From Paenibacillus eucommiae (GTDB lineage Bacteria > Bacillota > Bacilli > Paenibacillales > NBRC-103111): a stretch of DNA of 64,000 nt. A program made the translations under genes and the position numbers. Shown piece after piece: positions 18,276 through 26,196 of this stretch. Below the pieces are notes generated by a model. The model made no database searches and was not told the origin of the DNA. It worked only from the letters and a program-made list of their open reading frames with translations. The stretch covers positions 1 to 64,000 of the forward strand of contig NZ_JAGGLB010000007.1 of assembly GCF_017874215.1 (NCBI RefSeq), read 5' to 3'. The first letter of the stretch is position 1. Every line of letters starts with the position of its first letter.

Positions 18276-18679
18276 TCCGAATACCCGAGCATACCTATAT
18301 AAGCCAAATTGGGCTGGGCTACATCCATCCGGCCATACTGAACAACGACTTCAATCTGACTTCTGAATCTCAGGGAATATTGCAGCTGCGGCTCCAGCTT
18401 TATACCGCCAATTTCATCCGGATGATCCATTCGGAAGCATTTAACTCTTCTTGCCGGAACAACGAGCGGGATGTTCGTGTCAGGCTCCCGATCTTCATAG
18501 AAAACATCCATCAATATTTCGGCATCTTCATCATGGCAGTTAAGAATCATTACTGCTTCATGACCTTCCAGGTTATCATGATCCACTTTCCCTTTATAGG
18601 GTAAATACCCGTCAATAATGTACCAGTTTTTGGCTCCCAGTTTATCCTGTTTGTCCTCCATCACGTTCTTTTTGTCCAT
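18272..18679 (-). CDS. Sensory-rhodopsin-transducer (ASRT)-like small protein
   Basis: This 135-aa cytosolic protein resembles the Anabaena sensory rhodopsin transducer family (PF07100, DUF1362). Matching stretches by eye are IDGYLPYKG, GHEAVMILNCHDEDAEI, VFYEDREPD, PLVVPARRVKCFRM and VVVQYGRMD, covering nearly the whole family length as a beta-sandwich. No rhodopsin gene is in the window. Family analyses have proposed that such proteins bind small molecules, possibly sugars or lactones, outside photosensing. Here it lies between a creatinase-like gene and sugar permease genes. The ATG at 18679 follows TAGGAGGGCG. A role as ligand sensor or as an enzyme of sugar metabolism is inference. Confidence 0.85.
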   Translation of the reverse strand: MDKKNVMEDKQDKLGAKNWYIIDGYLPYKGKVDHDNLEGHEAVMILNCHDEDAEILMDVFYEDREPDTNIPLVVPARRVKCFRMDHPDEIGGIKLEPQLQYSLRFRSQIEVVVQYGRMDVAQPNLAYIGMLGYSE

Positions 18680-18689
18680 TTTCGCCCTC

Positions 18690-19934
18690 CTATTCCAAGA
18701 CCTTTACGATCCCTGTTTCTTTCCACGTAGTGCTTAGCTGTCTGACCAGCTTGGACATCGATTCGTACCCGGTATCGGTTACAAGCAGGCTTTCCTCAAT
18801 CCGGTTGGAGCCGTGTGGATGTCCGAAAAGACTAACGTCTGTATTAACCGTCATTCCTGCTGCAAATATCGCCTCGGAATTTTCATCCGGGTACGGTGAC
18901 TCCGCTTCTGCCAGTCCGCAGCCATGCAGTGGCGGGTACAGGTCATACTCCGTTACGTCCTTGTCTTTGAAATAGGCTTTAACGGCGCGCACCACTTCAC
19001 TCTGTTTGGCCCCCGCTTTGATTTGGGATAATGCCTGGTCTTCGGCTTCAACTAGAATCGTAATAAATGCCTGCTGCTCGCTGCTTATTTCACCTGCAAC
19101 AAAAGGAAAATTCAAGGTGGCCACGTAGCCCTCGACCTGCACCGCAATAGCGGCCATGATCATATCTCCGTTCTCAATTACCTTTCCCGATGCTCTTCCG
19201 ATAATCGTATGAACCCGCTCACCGCTTGTTAACAGACAGAACGGAATACTTTCCGCTCCCTGCCTGGTACATTCCCCGTAAGCCAATGAGGCGAGCTCCA
19301 GCTCGGTCATGCCCGGCTTCACCTGGTTAATCATCATCTTGTAGCCCGCGTCAGCAATTCTCGCCGCTTCCTGGAGACAGGCAATTTCATTCGCAGTCTT
19401 GGTCATCCTCAGTTTGAATAAAAGATCACCCGCATCGACGATCTCTACGCCTTCAAAGCTTTGTTCAATCATCTTCATTAAGGGAACGGGCATCGCATCG
19501 ATGCCAACGAGGCCTATTCTTTGCAGCGGATGGCTGCTCTGCAACTCCCTGCTGATCGCGGTCAGGCTTGTATAGTGAGCCAGAGGATATTCAATCTTAT
19601 CTGGTACGGTCACGCAATTGAATTCCGGAAGAAGCCGGATATCCGGCCATGCGCTCGTTTCGCGGCAGAACATCTCCCCTTCCGGGGCTGCAATGACGAA
19701 AGGCTCGCCCGTTAGCGGCACCATAACAGCGCCTCTTTCAAATAAAGGCCAGTAATTGCTCATGTACCGCAAATTTTCCTTCCTGTACTCGTCTCCATAA
19801 ATCAAGCAAGCTTGAATACCCTGTTCGCTCATCAGCACCCTTAGCTTTCTGACTCTGTCAGCAAATTCCTCAGCCGGGATTCTTAACAGTGATGTATACC
19901 CTGTATGTTCTGTATCTGTACGCTCTATTTGCAA
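18690..19934 (-). CDS. Creatinase/M24-fold protein lacking most metal ligands
   Basis: This protein of about 414 aa has a creatinase-type N-terminal domain (residues 1-150, with CLIYGDEYRKENLRYMSNYW) and a pita-bread M24 catalytic fold. In metal-dependent M24 peptidases two Asp lie in the D-x-G...GY-x-D region. Here that stretch reads MAAIAVQVEGYVATLNFPF, without either Asp. The His in PLHGCGLAE and the last Glu in RIEESLLV are kept, but the Glu of the usual TIEP is replaced (VNTDV). It therefore resembles metal-free creatinase-type hydrolases rather than aminopeptidases. The start is taken as TTG at 19934; the GTG at 19943 lies in the ribosome site AAAGGAGTG. It lies 10 bases upstream of the ASRT-like gene. 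Confidence 0.82.
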   Translation of the reverse strand: MQIERTDTEHTGYTSLLRIPAEEFADRVRKLRVLMSEQGIQACLIYGDEYRKENLRYMSNYWPLFERGAVMVPLTGEPFVIAAPEGEMFCRETSAWPDIRLLPEFNCVTVPDKIEYPLAHYTSLTAISRELQSSHPLQRIGLVGIDAMPVPLMKMIEQSFEGVEIVDAGDLLFKLRMTKTANEIACLQEAARIADAGYKMMINQVKPGMTELELASLAYGECTRQGAESIPFCLLTSGERVHTIIGRASGKVIENGDMIMAAIAVQVEGYVATLNFPFVAGEISSEQQAFITILVEAEDQALSQIKAGAKQSEVVRAVKAYFKDKDVTEYDLYPPLHGCGLAEAESPYPDENSEAIFAAGMTVNTDVSLFGHPHGSNRIEESLLVTDTGYESMSKLVRQLSTTWKETGIVKVLE

Positions 19935-19947
19935 TGTAAACACTCCT

Positions 19948-21432
19948 TTAATACATGTATTTTCTGATTTTCATGAAATCGGCAATATTCGACAGCTCTT
20001 CCGTCAGATCTCCGTAGCCAATAATGCAGTGATGAGCAAAGCCTTCCTTGATCAATTCCTTAAGAAACTGCTTGATGGGCGTTTCGAGCTGTATGACTGC
20101 TGTGATCTCTTCACAAGGAATGTTCTCCGGAATATGCAGCGCCTGGCCTTTGACTATTAACATTTTATAACCCTCGGCATCGATAATGAGGTGGCTGATC
20201 GTCACCTCTCCGGGCTTCAGTGTGTACTCAAAGCCGAAGCCCGATCCTTGGAGACCCCACTGCTCGGGAGAGCGATTGACCTGAACCGTGCTGCGGTCTG
20301 TCGCATATTCCGTATTGGCATAGCCGTGATGAACCATCAGGAGAGCGTTAAGCTCTTCATCGAATTCGCCCCATTCAGCATAGGCCGGCACTTTCCCGCT
20401 GAGCATGTTCATCAGGCTCATAATAATCAGGCCGTGGACATCACCTTCGGTATTTACAACATACTTGGCTTCTTCATGCATCAAGGTGTTGGCCAAATAC
20501 GAGGTCGTTCCTGTCTTCTGCTCCACATAATGCTGACCCAACAGCGTAAGTGCATCCAGTCTAAATCGCTCCAGCGTATTTCTCAGTGCAACGTAAAACC
20601 TGGAAGATTTATAAATGTCGTCCTCGCTCAACCCTACAATCCGAAACCTGTTCTTGGTCGCTTCATTGATCGCTTCGATCTCTTCATCCGTCGCCTTATC
20701 GAACTGCTCAAGCAGGTGATCCACCTGAATGGAAATAATATTCGGCCCTAACGTACCTTTAATCATCGTTTTATCGTATTCAAAGTCGTACATCCCCCGA
20801 AATACATGACCGATTACACCTATGTTCGTACTTTTAAGGTTTATATAGGCTTTATAGGAGCGAATATACTTGGTGATTTCATCATAAGCGGAGACGTCTT
20901 CGATGGACCCTACCACAACCTTCAGTTCTTTGTACCAGCCCATCTTTTTGAAGGTTGCTGCTAGTTGAAGATTGGCAATTAAGGCACTATTCCTTAAAAT
21001 ATTTTCATAATTCGTGCCCAGATTAATTTTATTGTCATGTTGGGTGTTAAACAGCAGGACCGGAACGTGCCGGATATGCTCCAAAGCCTGAATCGCCATA
21101 TAATCCGGACAATAAGTCCCGGCAACATATACAATCAGATCAACCTGCTCCGCTGCCAGCTGTTTTCCCGCTGCTTCCGCAGCATCCAGTGTATCAATGA
21201 TACCCGGCCAGATAACGTTGTCTTGAGGAAGATGCTTGCTCAGATTGTTATAGATGCAAGTCATGTCCGCTGTAACATTGGCCTTCAAGGAGTCCGGGAA
21301 CATTCTCCAATACTCGAAAAAGCCCAACGTGACCAAACCTACCTTAAGTGTCTTGCTTTCCACTTTCGTGGTCAGCAGATCTCCGAAAACATTGCCTTTA
21401 GCAGTCTCAAAAGATTCTATGAATGCTGTCAT
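19948..21432 (-). CDS. L-fucose/L-arabinose isomerase-family protein
   Basis: This protein of about 494 aa has the fold of ketol isomerases that convert aldoses to ketoses. Segments typical of the N-terminal domains are VDLIVYVAGTYCPDY and VPVLLFNTQHDNKINL. The metal-binding region reads VVNTEGDVHGLIIMSLMNMLSG, with the conserved Glu and Asp. GQALHIPENIPCEE lies in the C-terminal domain. GTG at 21441 and ATG at 21432 are both in frame; the ATG has more normal spacing to AAGGGAAGGA. The gene is closely followed (13 bases) by the creatinase-like gene. The exact sugar cannot be told, and some members of this superfamily have other activities. Confidence 0.87.
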   Translation of the reverse strand: MTAFIESFETAKGNVFGDLLTTKVESKTLKVGLVTLGFFEYWRMFPDSLKANVTADMTCIYNNLSKHLPQDNVIWPGIIDTLDAAEAAGKQLAAEQVDLIVYVAGTYCPDYMAIQALEHIRHVPVLLFNTQHDNKINLGTNYENILRNSALIANLQLAATFKKMGWYKELKVVVGSIEDVSAYDEITKYIRSYKAYINLKSTNIGVIGHVFRGMYDFEYDKTMIKGTLGPNIISIQVDHLLEQFDKATDEEIEAINEATKNRFRIVGLSEDDIYKSSRFYVALRNTLERFRLDALTLLGQHYVEQKTGTTSYLANTLMHEEAKYVVNTEGDVHGLIIMSLMNMLSGKVPAYAEWGEFDEELNALLMVHHGYANTEYATDRSTVQVNRSPEQWGLQGSGFGFEYTLKPGEVTISHLIIDAEGYKMLIVKGQALHIPENIPCEEITAVIQLETPIKQFLKELIKEGFAHHCIIGYGDLTEELSNIADFMKIRKYMY

Positions 21433-21503
21433 GATGTTCACTGTCCTTCCCTTGCTTCTAGTGCTTCCTGCTTGCTAAATTTTGCTTAAGTTTTGCTGCT
21501 CTG

Positions 21504-22334
21504 CTAAGCTTTACGCTTTAATATGTCGCTCACTAAACGTTCAGCGTTATGATGAATAATATTTCGTATATCGTCGTCGCTAATGCCGGAGAACAACACG
21601 CTGCCCAGCATATAGTGCGGGTCATACCAAGGGAAATCCGTTCCGAACAATACTTTTTCGGAGGATGCTTCCCGGACCATTTTGCCGATCATCCCGCTCA
21701 GCCGCCCTGTATCGCAAAGCTCCAGATATACATTCCGCTGATTTTTGGCCAGCTCTATCGCATAATCGGTTTCTCCAGGTGCCGAATGGCCAAGCAGGAA
21801 AGTAATATTGCTGTACTTCTTGGCCAGCTTTTCCACCATCTGCGGGGGATTGTAAAGGCTGTGTCCCCAGGTGTGAGACAGGATAAGCAAGCCGCGCTCG
21901 TTGGCAAATTCATAGATTCTACGAAACTTTTCGCCGTCAAGCGGATACTTGTGATAATCGGGCAGAAACTTAAACCCGACATAACCGCCCACACTATCAT
22001 ATTCCTCCAGATCCCGTTCCAGATCGTGATCATAATGTGGATTCACCGTATAATAGCCATAGATTCGCTCCGGATATTGACTCATCGCCGCACGAATCTC
22101 TGAATTTCCACCAATCGGGTCAAACAACGCACTATGCGGTGCAGAAATAATCCATTCTATGTTTTCCCTGTCCATCGTCTGCATCATCGTTTCCAGATGC
22201 GCTTCCGGTAAATAAGTGCCGTAGAAGGGTCCCATATGCGTATGCATATCTATAACAGAGATGCTGGATAACCGGCCTGTTTCCACAAATTCCTTGGCAA
22301 GCTGCGATTTATTGGTCATCGTTATGCTGCTCAT
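21504..22334 (-). CDS. Amidohydrolase-family (Amidohydro_2) hydrolase
   Basis: This 276-aa TIM-barrel hydrolase has the metal-site motif VIDMHTHMGPF near the N-terminus, ILSHTWGH in the middle, LLGHSAPGE, and the late Asp in LFGTDFPWYDP. It belongs to the PF04909 group, which includes sugar lactonases and decarboxylases. It starts inside the preceding amidohydrolase gene (four-base overlap), so the two are made together. They differ in sequence and are not a simple recent duplication. Lactone hydrolysis in a sugar-acid pathway fits the neighbours but is inference. Confidence 0.88.
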   Translation of the reverse strand: MSSITMTNKSQLAKEFVETGRLSSISVIDMHTHMGPFYGTYLPEAHLETMMQTMDRENIEWIISAPHSALFDPIGGNSEIRAAMSQYPERIYGYYTVNPHYDHDLERDLEEYDSVGGYVGFKFLPDYHKYPLDGEKFRRIYEFANERGLLILSHTWGHSLYNPPQMVEKLAKKYSNITFLLGHSAPGETDYAIELAKNQRNVYLELCDTGRLSGMIGKMVREASSEKVLFGTDFPWYDPHYMLGSVLFSGISDDDIRNIIHHNAERLVSDILKRKA

Positions 22335-23116
22335 AGCTTCACCTCACCCAGCATTCTTTCCACATTTTTGTAGGCAATGTTCTCGATATGCGCTGGGGCT
22401 ATTCCAGCTCCCAACAATGTGGCCAGCGGTCCGCCTATAGCATTACTCGGGAAATCGGAGCCGAAAAGCAGGCGTTCCGAACCGAACTTGCCGCAGATTT
22501 CCTTGATCTCTCCGGCAGCCTGCATATCCCCTGTTTCGATATAGAAATTTGGATATGTCTGAAATAACGGAAAGGTTAAACGGGCATGGCTCCATAAGCC
22601 GTAGTTGTGAAGAATAACCGTCAAGGTCGGGTACTCCTGAAGTATGCTGTATATTCCCTGCCAGCCTTCACTCGGAGAAAGGTACAGCGGAATGCCGGCA
22701 GCTGCAATTTCCCCGATCAGCTCACCCATGACGACTCCGTTAAGCAGGTAACGATTGCGTTCGGGGTAAGCTCTCAGCATCTGAACCCGGTTAGCCTTCA
22801 TAGCGGGAAATAAATGCTCTGGCGCATACTGGCTCTCCGTAATCGGCGGCAGAATCGTCCATGTCGGCAGCAGCCGATCCGGTGCTTTCGCGACCTCGGC
22901 GAGAACTGCCCGGTTGCCGTAATCCGGATCCACATCCGCCATAGTGTTGTGGCTCACCACCGCGCCATAAATCCCGCAGAAGTCCAGCTCGGCCAGCAGC
23001 TCCTCCGCATCACGCGCTTGCTTCACTTTTTCCCGAACAATCAGATTCTCATGATTAACGACCTCATAATTGACTGTTTTGTAACCAATAGCACAGCTGC
23101 AATCGATAATTTTCAT
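22331..23116 (-). CDS. Amidohydrolase-family (Amidohydro_2) hydrolase
   Basis: This protein of 261 aa belongs to the same superfamily as its downstream neighbour. The N-terminal motif is degenerate: MKIIDCSCAIGY stands where DxHxH is usual. VILHNYGLW and LLFGSDFPSNAIGGP keep the later His and Asp. The GTG at 23140 is in frame, but the ATG at 23116 has GAGGTG at good spacing and is preferred. Loss of the first His-x-His pair suggests a changed or absent metal site. It may be a partner of the intact neighbour or use another chemistry. Confidence 0.85.
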   Translation of the reverse strand: MKIIDCSCAIGYKTVNYEVVNHENLIVREKVKQARDAEELLAELDFCGIYGAVVSHNTMADVDPDYGNRAVLAEVAKAPDRLLPTWTILPPITESQYAPEHLFPAMKANRVQMLRAYPERNRYLLNGVVMGELIGEIAAAGIPLYLSPSEGWQGIYSILQEYPTLTVILHNYGLWSHARLTFPLFQTYPNFYIETGDMQAAGEIKEICGKFGSERLLFGSDFPSNAIGGPLATLLGAGIAPAHIENIAYKNVERMLGEVKL

Positions 23117-23165
23117 AGGGCACCTCGTATGTTTACTCACTACTCACTAATCGCTACTCGCTTCC

Positions 23166-24212
23166 TTACTCTTTTCCGTCATCCAGAAAAACTGCGGGAT
23201 TGTGGACCATCAGCATTTGGATCTGTTCATCCGATACGCCTTCATCCTGCAGCATGGGGATGATATTGGTAATAACGTGATCATATCCCCATCCGCCATA
23301 ATGGTGGATGCAGGTTTTCAGACAAACATCCGTGGACAGCAGTATTTGGGAGAGGAATCCACAGCTGATCAGCTCCCTGATCGCTCTAACCCGCTCTATA
23401 TCTCTGGCAAAAAGTCCTTTCAGAACACTTCTATGCCTCTTGTCGGCATAAAACTCCTTGCCGAAATTGTCAAATTCAACATAAACGCCTTGATGAAGCA
23501 GCTCCTTGATATAATCCAGCTTGATGTCCACATCGATGTGATTAATGCATATTTTTTCGGGTGCAGCACCCTGTTCCGTCAGAATTTTCACAACCTCATA
23601 GCCGTTTGTTGCCCACAAATCTGTATGCACATGAAGACCAAGTCCAGTTTCCTGCTGGGCTGCCGCCGCTGCAATCAGCGTCTTTCTTTCATTCGGATAA
23701 ATAATTTCACTCGTGCCGATCTCACCAATTACACCAGCTTTAATCGTCGTGCCATCGATTCCGTATTTAATTTCCCGGAGTATCTCCTCCGTAATGTCAT
23801 CAATCGTTTTATCATCCATATCTGGCGGATGGGAAGCTTTAATATAATATCCGCAGCCAGCAATGATATTAATATCAAGCGCCCTTGCTAATCGTGCAAG
23901 CAGAACCGGATCTCTGCCAATATCCCGCAAAGTAAGATCGACGAACGTCTTGCCTCCGGCTTTCTTAAACTCAAGGAGCTCCCACTCCATAATGTTCTCA
24001 TCATCGAGCACTGCATTATCCAGAACAGCATAAGGATTCCTCTGCAGCTTGCCCAGATTAGCCATACTTACTTTCTCTTGCGCCAGCACTTTTCCGGAAA
24101 TGGTATGCGGAGCAGGCACCAGATTTCTTAGATCAATAAAGGCGTGCTCATGGGGCAGCACCAAGCCTAGAGTGTCCGCCCTTACCTTGCCTGTCACTGT
24201 CATTACGGACAT
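23166..24212 (-). CDS. Phosphotriesterase-family (PHP/PLL-like) metal hydrolase
   Basis: This is a 348-aa TIM-barrel enzyme. The N-terminal VLPHEHAFIDLRN gives the His-x-His ligands. Where phosphotriesterase has its carboxylated Lys, this protein reads GVIGEIGTSE, placing a Glu as the bridging ligand, as in E. coli PHP. GLHVHTDLW and CINHIDVDI give the other two His, and LLSTDVCLK the catalytic Asp. Relatives are often lactonases. The start is taken as ATG at 24212; a GTG at 24221 sits too close to GAGGAA. It is the first enzyme gene after the lipoprotein gene of the operon. Confidence 0.9.
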   Translation of the reverse strand: MSVMTVTGKVRADTLGLVLPHEHAFIDLRNLVPAPHTISGKVLAQEKVSMANLGKLQRNPYAVLDNAVLDDENIMEWELLEFKKAGGKTFVDLTLRDIGRDPVLLARLARALDINIIAGCGYYIKASHPPDMDDKTIDDITEEILREIKYGIDGTTIKAGVIGEIGTSEIIYPNERKTLIAAAAAQQETGLGLHVHTDLWATNGYEVVKILTEQGAAPEKICINHIDVDIKLDYIKELLHQGVYVEFDNFGKEFYADKRHRSVLKGLFARDIERVRAIRELISCGFLSQILLSTDVCLKTCIHHYGGWGYDHVITNIIPMLQDEGVSDEQIQMLMVHNPAVFLDDGKE

Positions 24213-24255
24213 TTCATTCACTTCCTCTTATTTGGCTTAAAAATTCATACTTACC

Positions 24256-24367
24256 GGAAAAAGCAGGCAAAGCGAAGAAGGCAGTGATCCAAATGTAATC
24301 CCTAGCATGTGATCCCTCAGATCGTTTCGTTTACTAGTCCCTACGATCTCATTCTGCCTGCTTTTCC
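24256..24367 (-). other. Long-range inverted repeat after the binding-protein gene
   Basis: GGAAAAAGCAGGCA (24256-24269) can pair with TGCCTGCTTTTCC (24355-24367), enclosing about 85 bases. It lies between the lipoprotein gene and the rest of the operon. Such structures often protect the abundant binding-protein mRNA or reduce read-through; that is inference. Confidence 0.4.
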
Positions 24368-24397
24368 AGCTGCTCTTATGTGCTTTTTTACTTGCTG

Positions 24398-26089
24398 CTA
24401 TTTACTCGCCTTCCACTTGGCCACTTCTTGGGTAATCGTGTCGCCGCCAAGCTTTTTCCAGTTAGCTACGAACTCATCAAAGGTATCAATCGGAGCTTCT
24501 CCCATAATAATTTTCGTGAAAGTTTCCAGCTCCATCTTATCCAGAGTCGATCCTTTTTCTACCATCGTTGCTGTAGGCCCGGCTATATATTTGGTCATCA
24601 GGAGTCCGTCATTTTTGTTGTACTCAAACAATAGTCTTTGAGCATCATAAATTCTGGCGTAGCTCCACCCTTCAATATCTCCTTTTTCCCATTTCTTCAG
24701 GCTGTCAAAAAATATTTTCTGACCTGGCGCTTTCGGATCCAGCAGGGATTCGTCCCCCTTCTCGATCGCTTTCGATACATGGTCATACATGTCAAGATTC
24801 TGAGTTGGATTCGCTCCTGCCACCAGAGCATACATCCATTTCGCAATATCTCCATCCTGGTTGATCGCAGTAAGCGGATATTTCGTCCGGTCCCAGTCGT
24901 TGCTGAACGCATTCAACATCTTGATCAGTGCTTCGGGATGCTTCATCCCTTTTTTCACGGCATAATATTTACCTATAGGGAACACCAATTGCGGTTTAGC
25001 AGCTTGAGCATCAATCGATGGAAGCGCATAAGGTATCCAATCCATTTCCGTATCCAATTTCTTGCCTTCGAGGAAGTAGCTATTGCCGTACATGACACCA
25101 TAGAACATGCCGAGCTTGCCTGCATTACCCATCTGGATCAGCTTTTCTATATCTTTAACGCCAAATTCACGATCAAGCACCCCGGTTTGGTACATATTCT
25201 GAAGCTTTGCCAAGCCCTCTTTCATTTCAGGTTGAATGCTTCCATATACATATTCGCCAGCTGCATTCTCGACCCAAATCTTAGGGTAAGCGTGATACCC
25301 GTTGAAGAAGCCCGTCAATCCAAACACAGGGTCATATAGAAGCTTATCCACGCCTAGACCAAAAGTATCCTTCACCTTATTGCCATCCGGGTCCTGCGTG
25401 GCGAAGGCTTCTGCGATCTTGAATACATCCTCCATCGTCTTCGGTTCCGGCAAATTCAATTTCTTTAACCAATCCGAACGCACCCAGAGGAGCGGAGCAT
25501 TATCAACCGCACCGGGATTTACAGGTATGCCTAACAGCTTGCCGCCGAAGGTTGCCGAATTAAGGCCGACTCCGCCATCTTTGGTCAGTAATTCTTTCGT
25601 GATCGGTAATCCATAGTTTTCAAGCGCCTCTGTCAGATCCTCTAATTGATCCGCTTCAACCAATTGGTTGAACTGAGTGCTGTCGACTGGCATAATATCA
25701 GGCAGCTTTCCGGAAGCCATCGTAACATTAAATTTCTGGTTATATTGACTCGGATCGGCAACCCACAAATACTTGAGCTTAATACCGAACTCATCTTCAT
25801 ATAATTGGTTCCAGGCGTTTTTCTCAATCGATTCGCCCTCTACGAATTTGGTCGTTGAATCCAGCTGTCTTACTGCCGTTACTTCAATTGGCGGATCAAT
25901 CTTGCCAAGCGGATCGTGGCTTGCAGCAGGAGTTTCCTTTGGTGTACTGCTTGCTTCTGTGCTGCTTGTAGGTGTAGCGGATGCTTCTCCCTCTTTCCCG
26001 TCCTTCTGCTTGGAGCTGCAGGCTGAGACAAGAATCATCGAAAATACGAGTAGACATACCATCAGCCGTTTTGCGGTCTTACCTTTCAT
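24398..26089 (-). CDS. Sugar ABC transporter, extracellular solute-binding lipoprotein
   Basis: This 563-aa LplA/YtcQ-type lipoprotein has a lipobox VSAC with the Cys at residue 24. A Thr/Ser/Pro linker (EASATPTSSTEASSTPKET) runs to about residue 58, followed by the two-lobed ligand domain. The ATG at 26089 follows GGGGGAA. It is the first structural gene behind the two-component pair, so the kinase and regulator probably control it. The permease genes it serves lie 6 kb further on (16377-18275), with the catabolic genes in between, an unusual order for this transporter class. Confidence 0.93.
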   Translation of the reverse strand: MKGKTAKRLMVCLLVFSMILVSACSSKQKDGKEGEASATPTSSTEASSTPKETPAASHDPLGKIDPPIEVTAVRQLDSTTKFVEGESIEKNAWNQLYEDEFGIKLKYLWVADPSQYNQKFNVTMASGKLPDIMPVDSTQFNQLVEADQLEDLTEALENYGLPITKELLTKDGGVGLNSATFGGKLLGIPVNPGAVDNAPLLWVRSDWLKKLNLPEPKTMEDVFKIAEAFATQDPDGNKVKDTFGLGVDKLLYDPVFGLTGFFNGYHAYPKIWVENAAGEYVYGSIQPEMKEGLAKLQNMYQTGVLDREFGVKDIEKLIQMGNAGKLGMFYGVMYGNSYFLEGKKLDTEMDWIPYALPSIDAQAAKPQLVFPIGKYYAVKKGMKHPEALIKMLNAFSNDWDRTKYPLTAINQDGDIAKWMYALVAGANPTQNLDMYDHVSKAIEKGDESLLDPKAPGQKIFFDSLKKWEKGDIEGWSYARIYDAQRLLFEYNKNDGLLMTKYIAGPTATMVEKGSTLDKMELETFTKIIMGEAPIDTFDEFVANWKKLGGDTITQEVAKWKASK

Positions 26090-26196
26090 GCTTTGTTCCC
26101 CCCAATATCAATTTGTGCTTGCTCTATTATCATAAGAGATCGGGATGGTCGAAGCTATTTGCCATTGTTGCTTTCCTTGACTTCTGTTGCGCTTTT

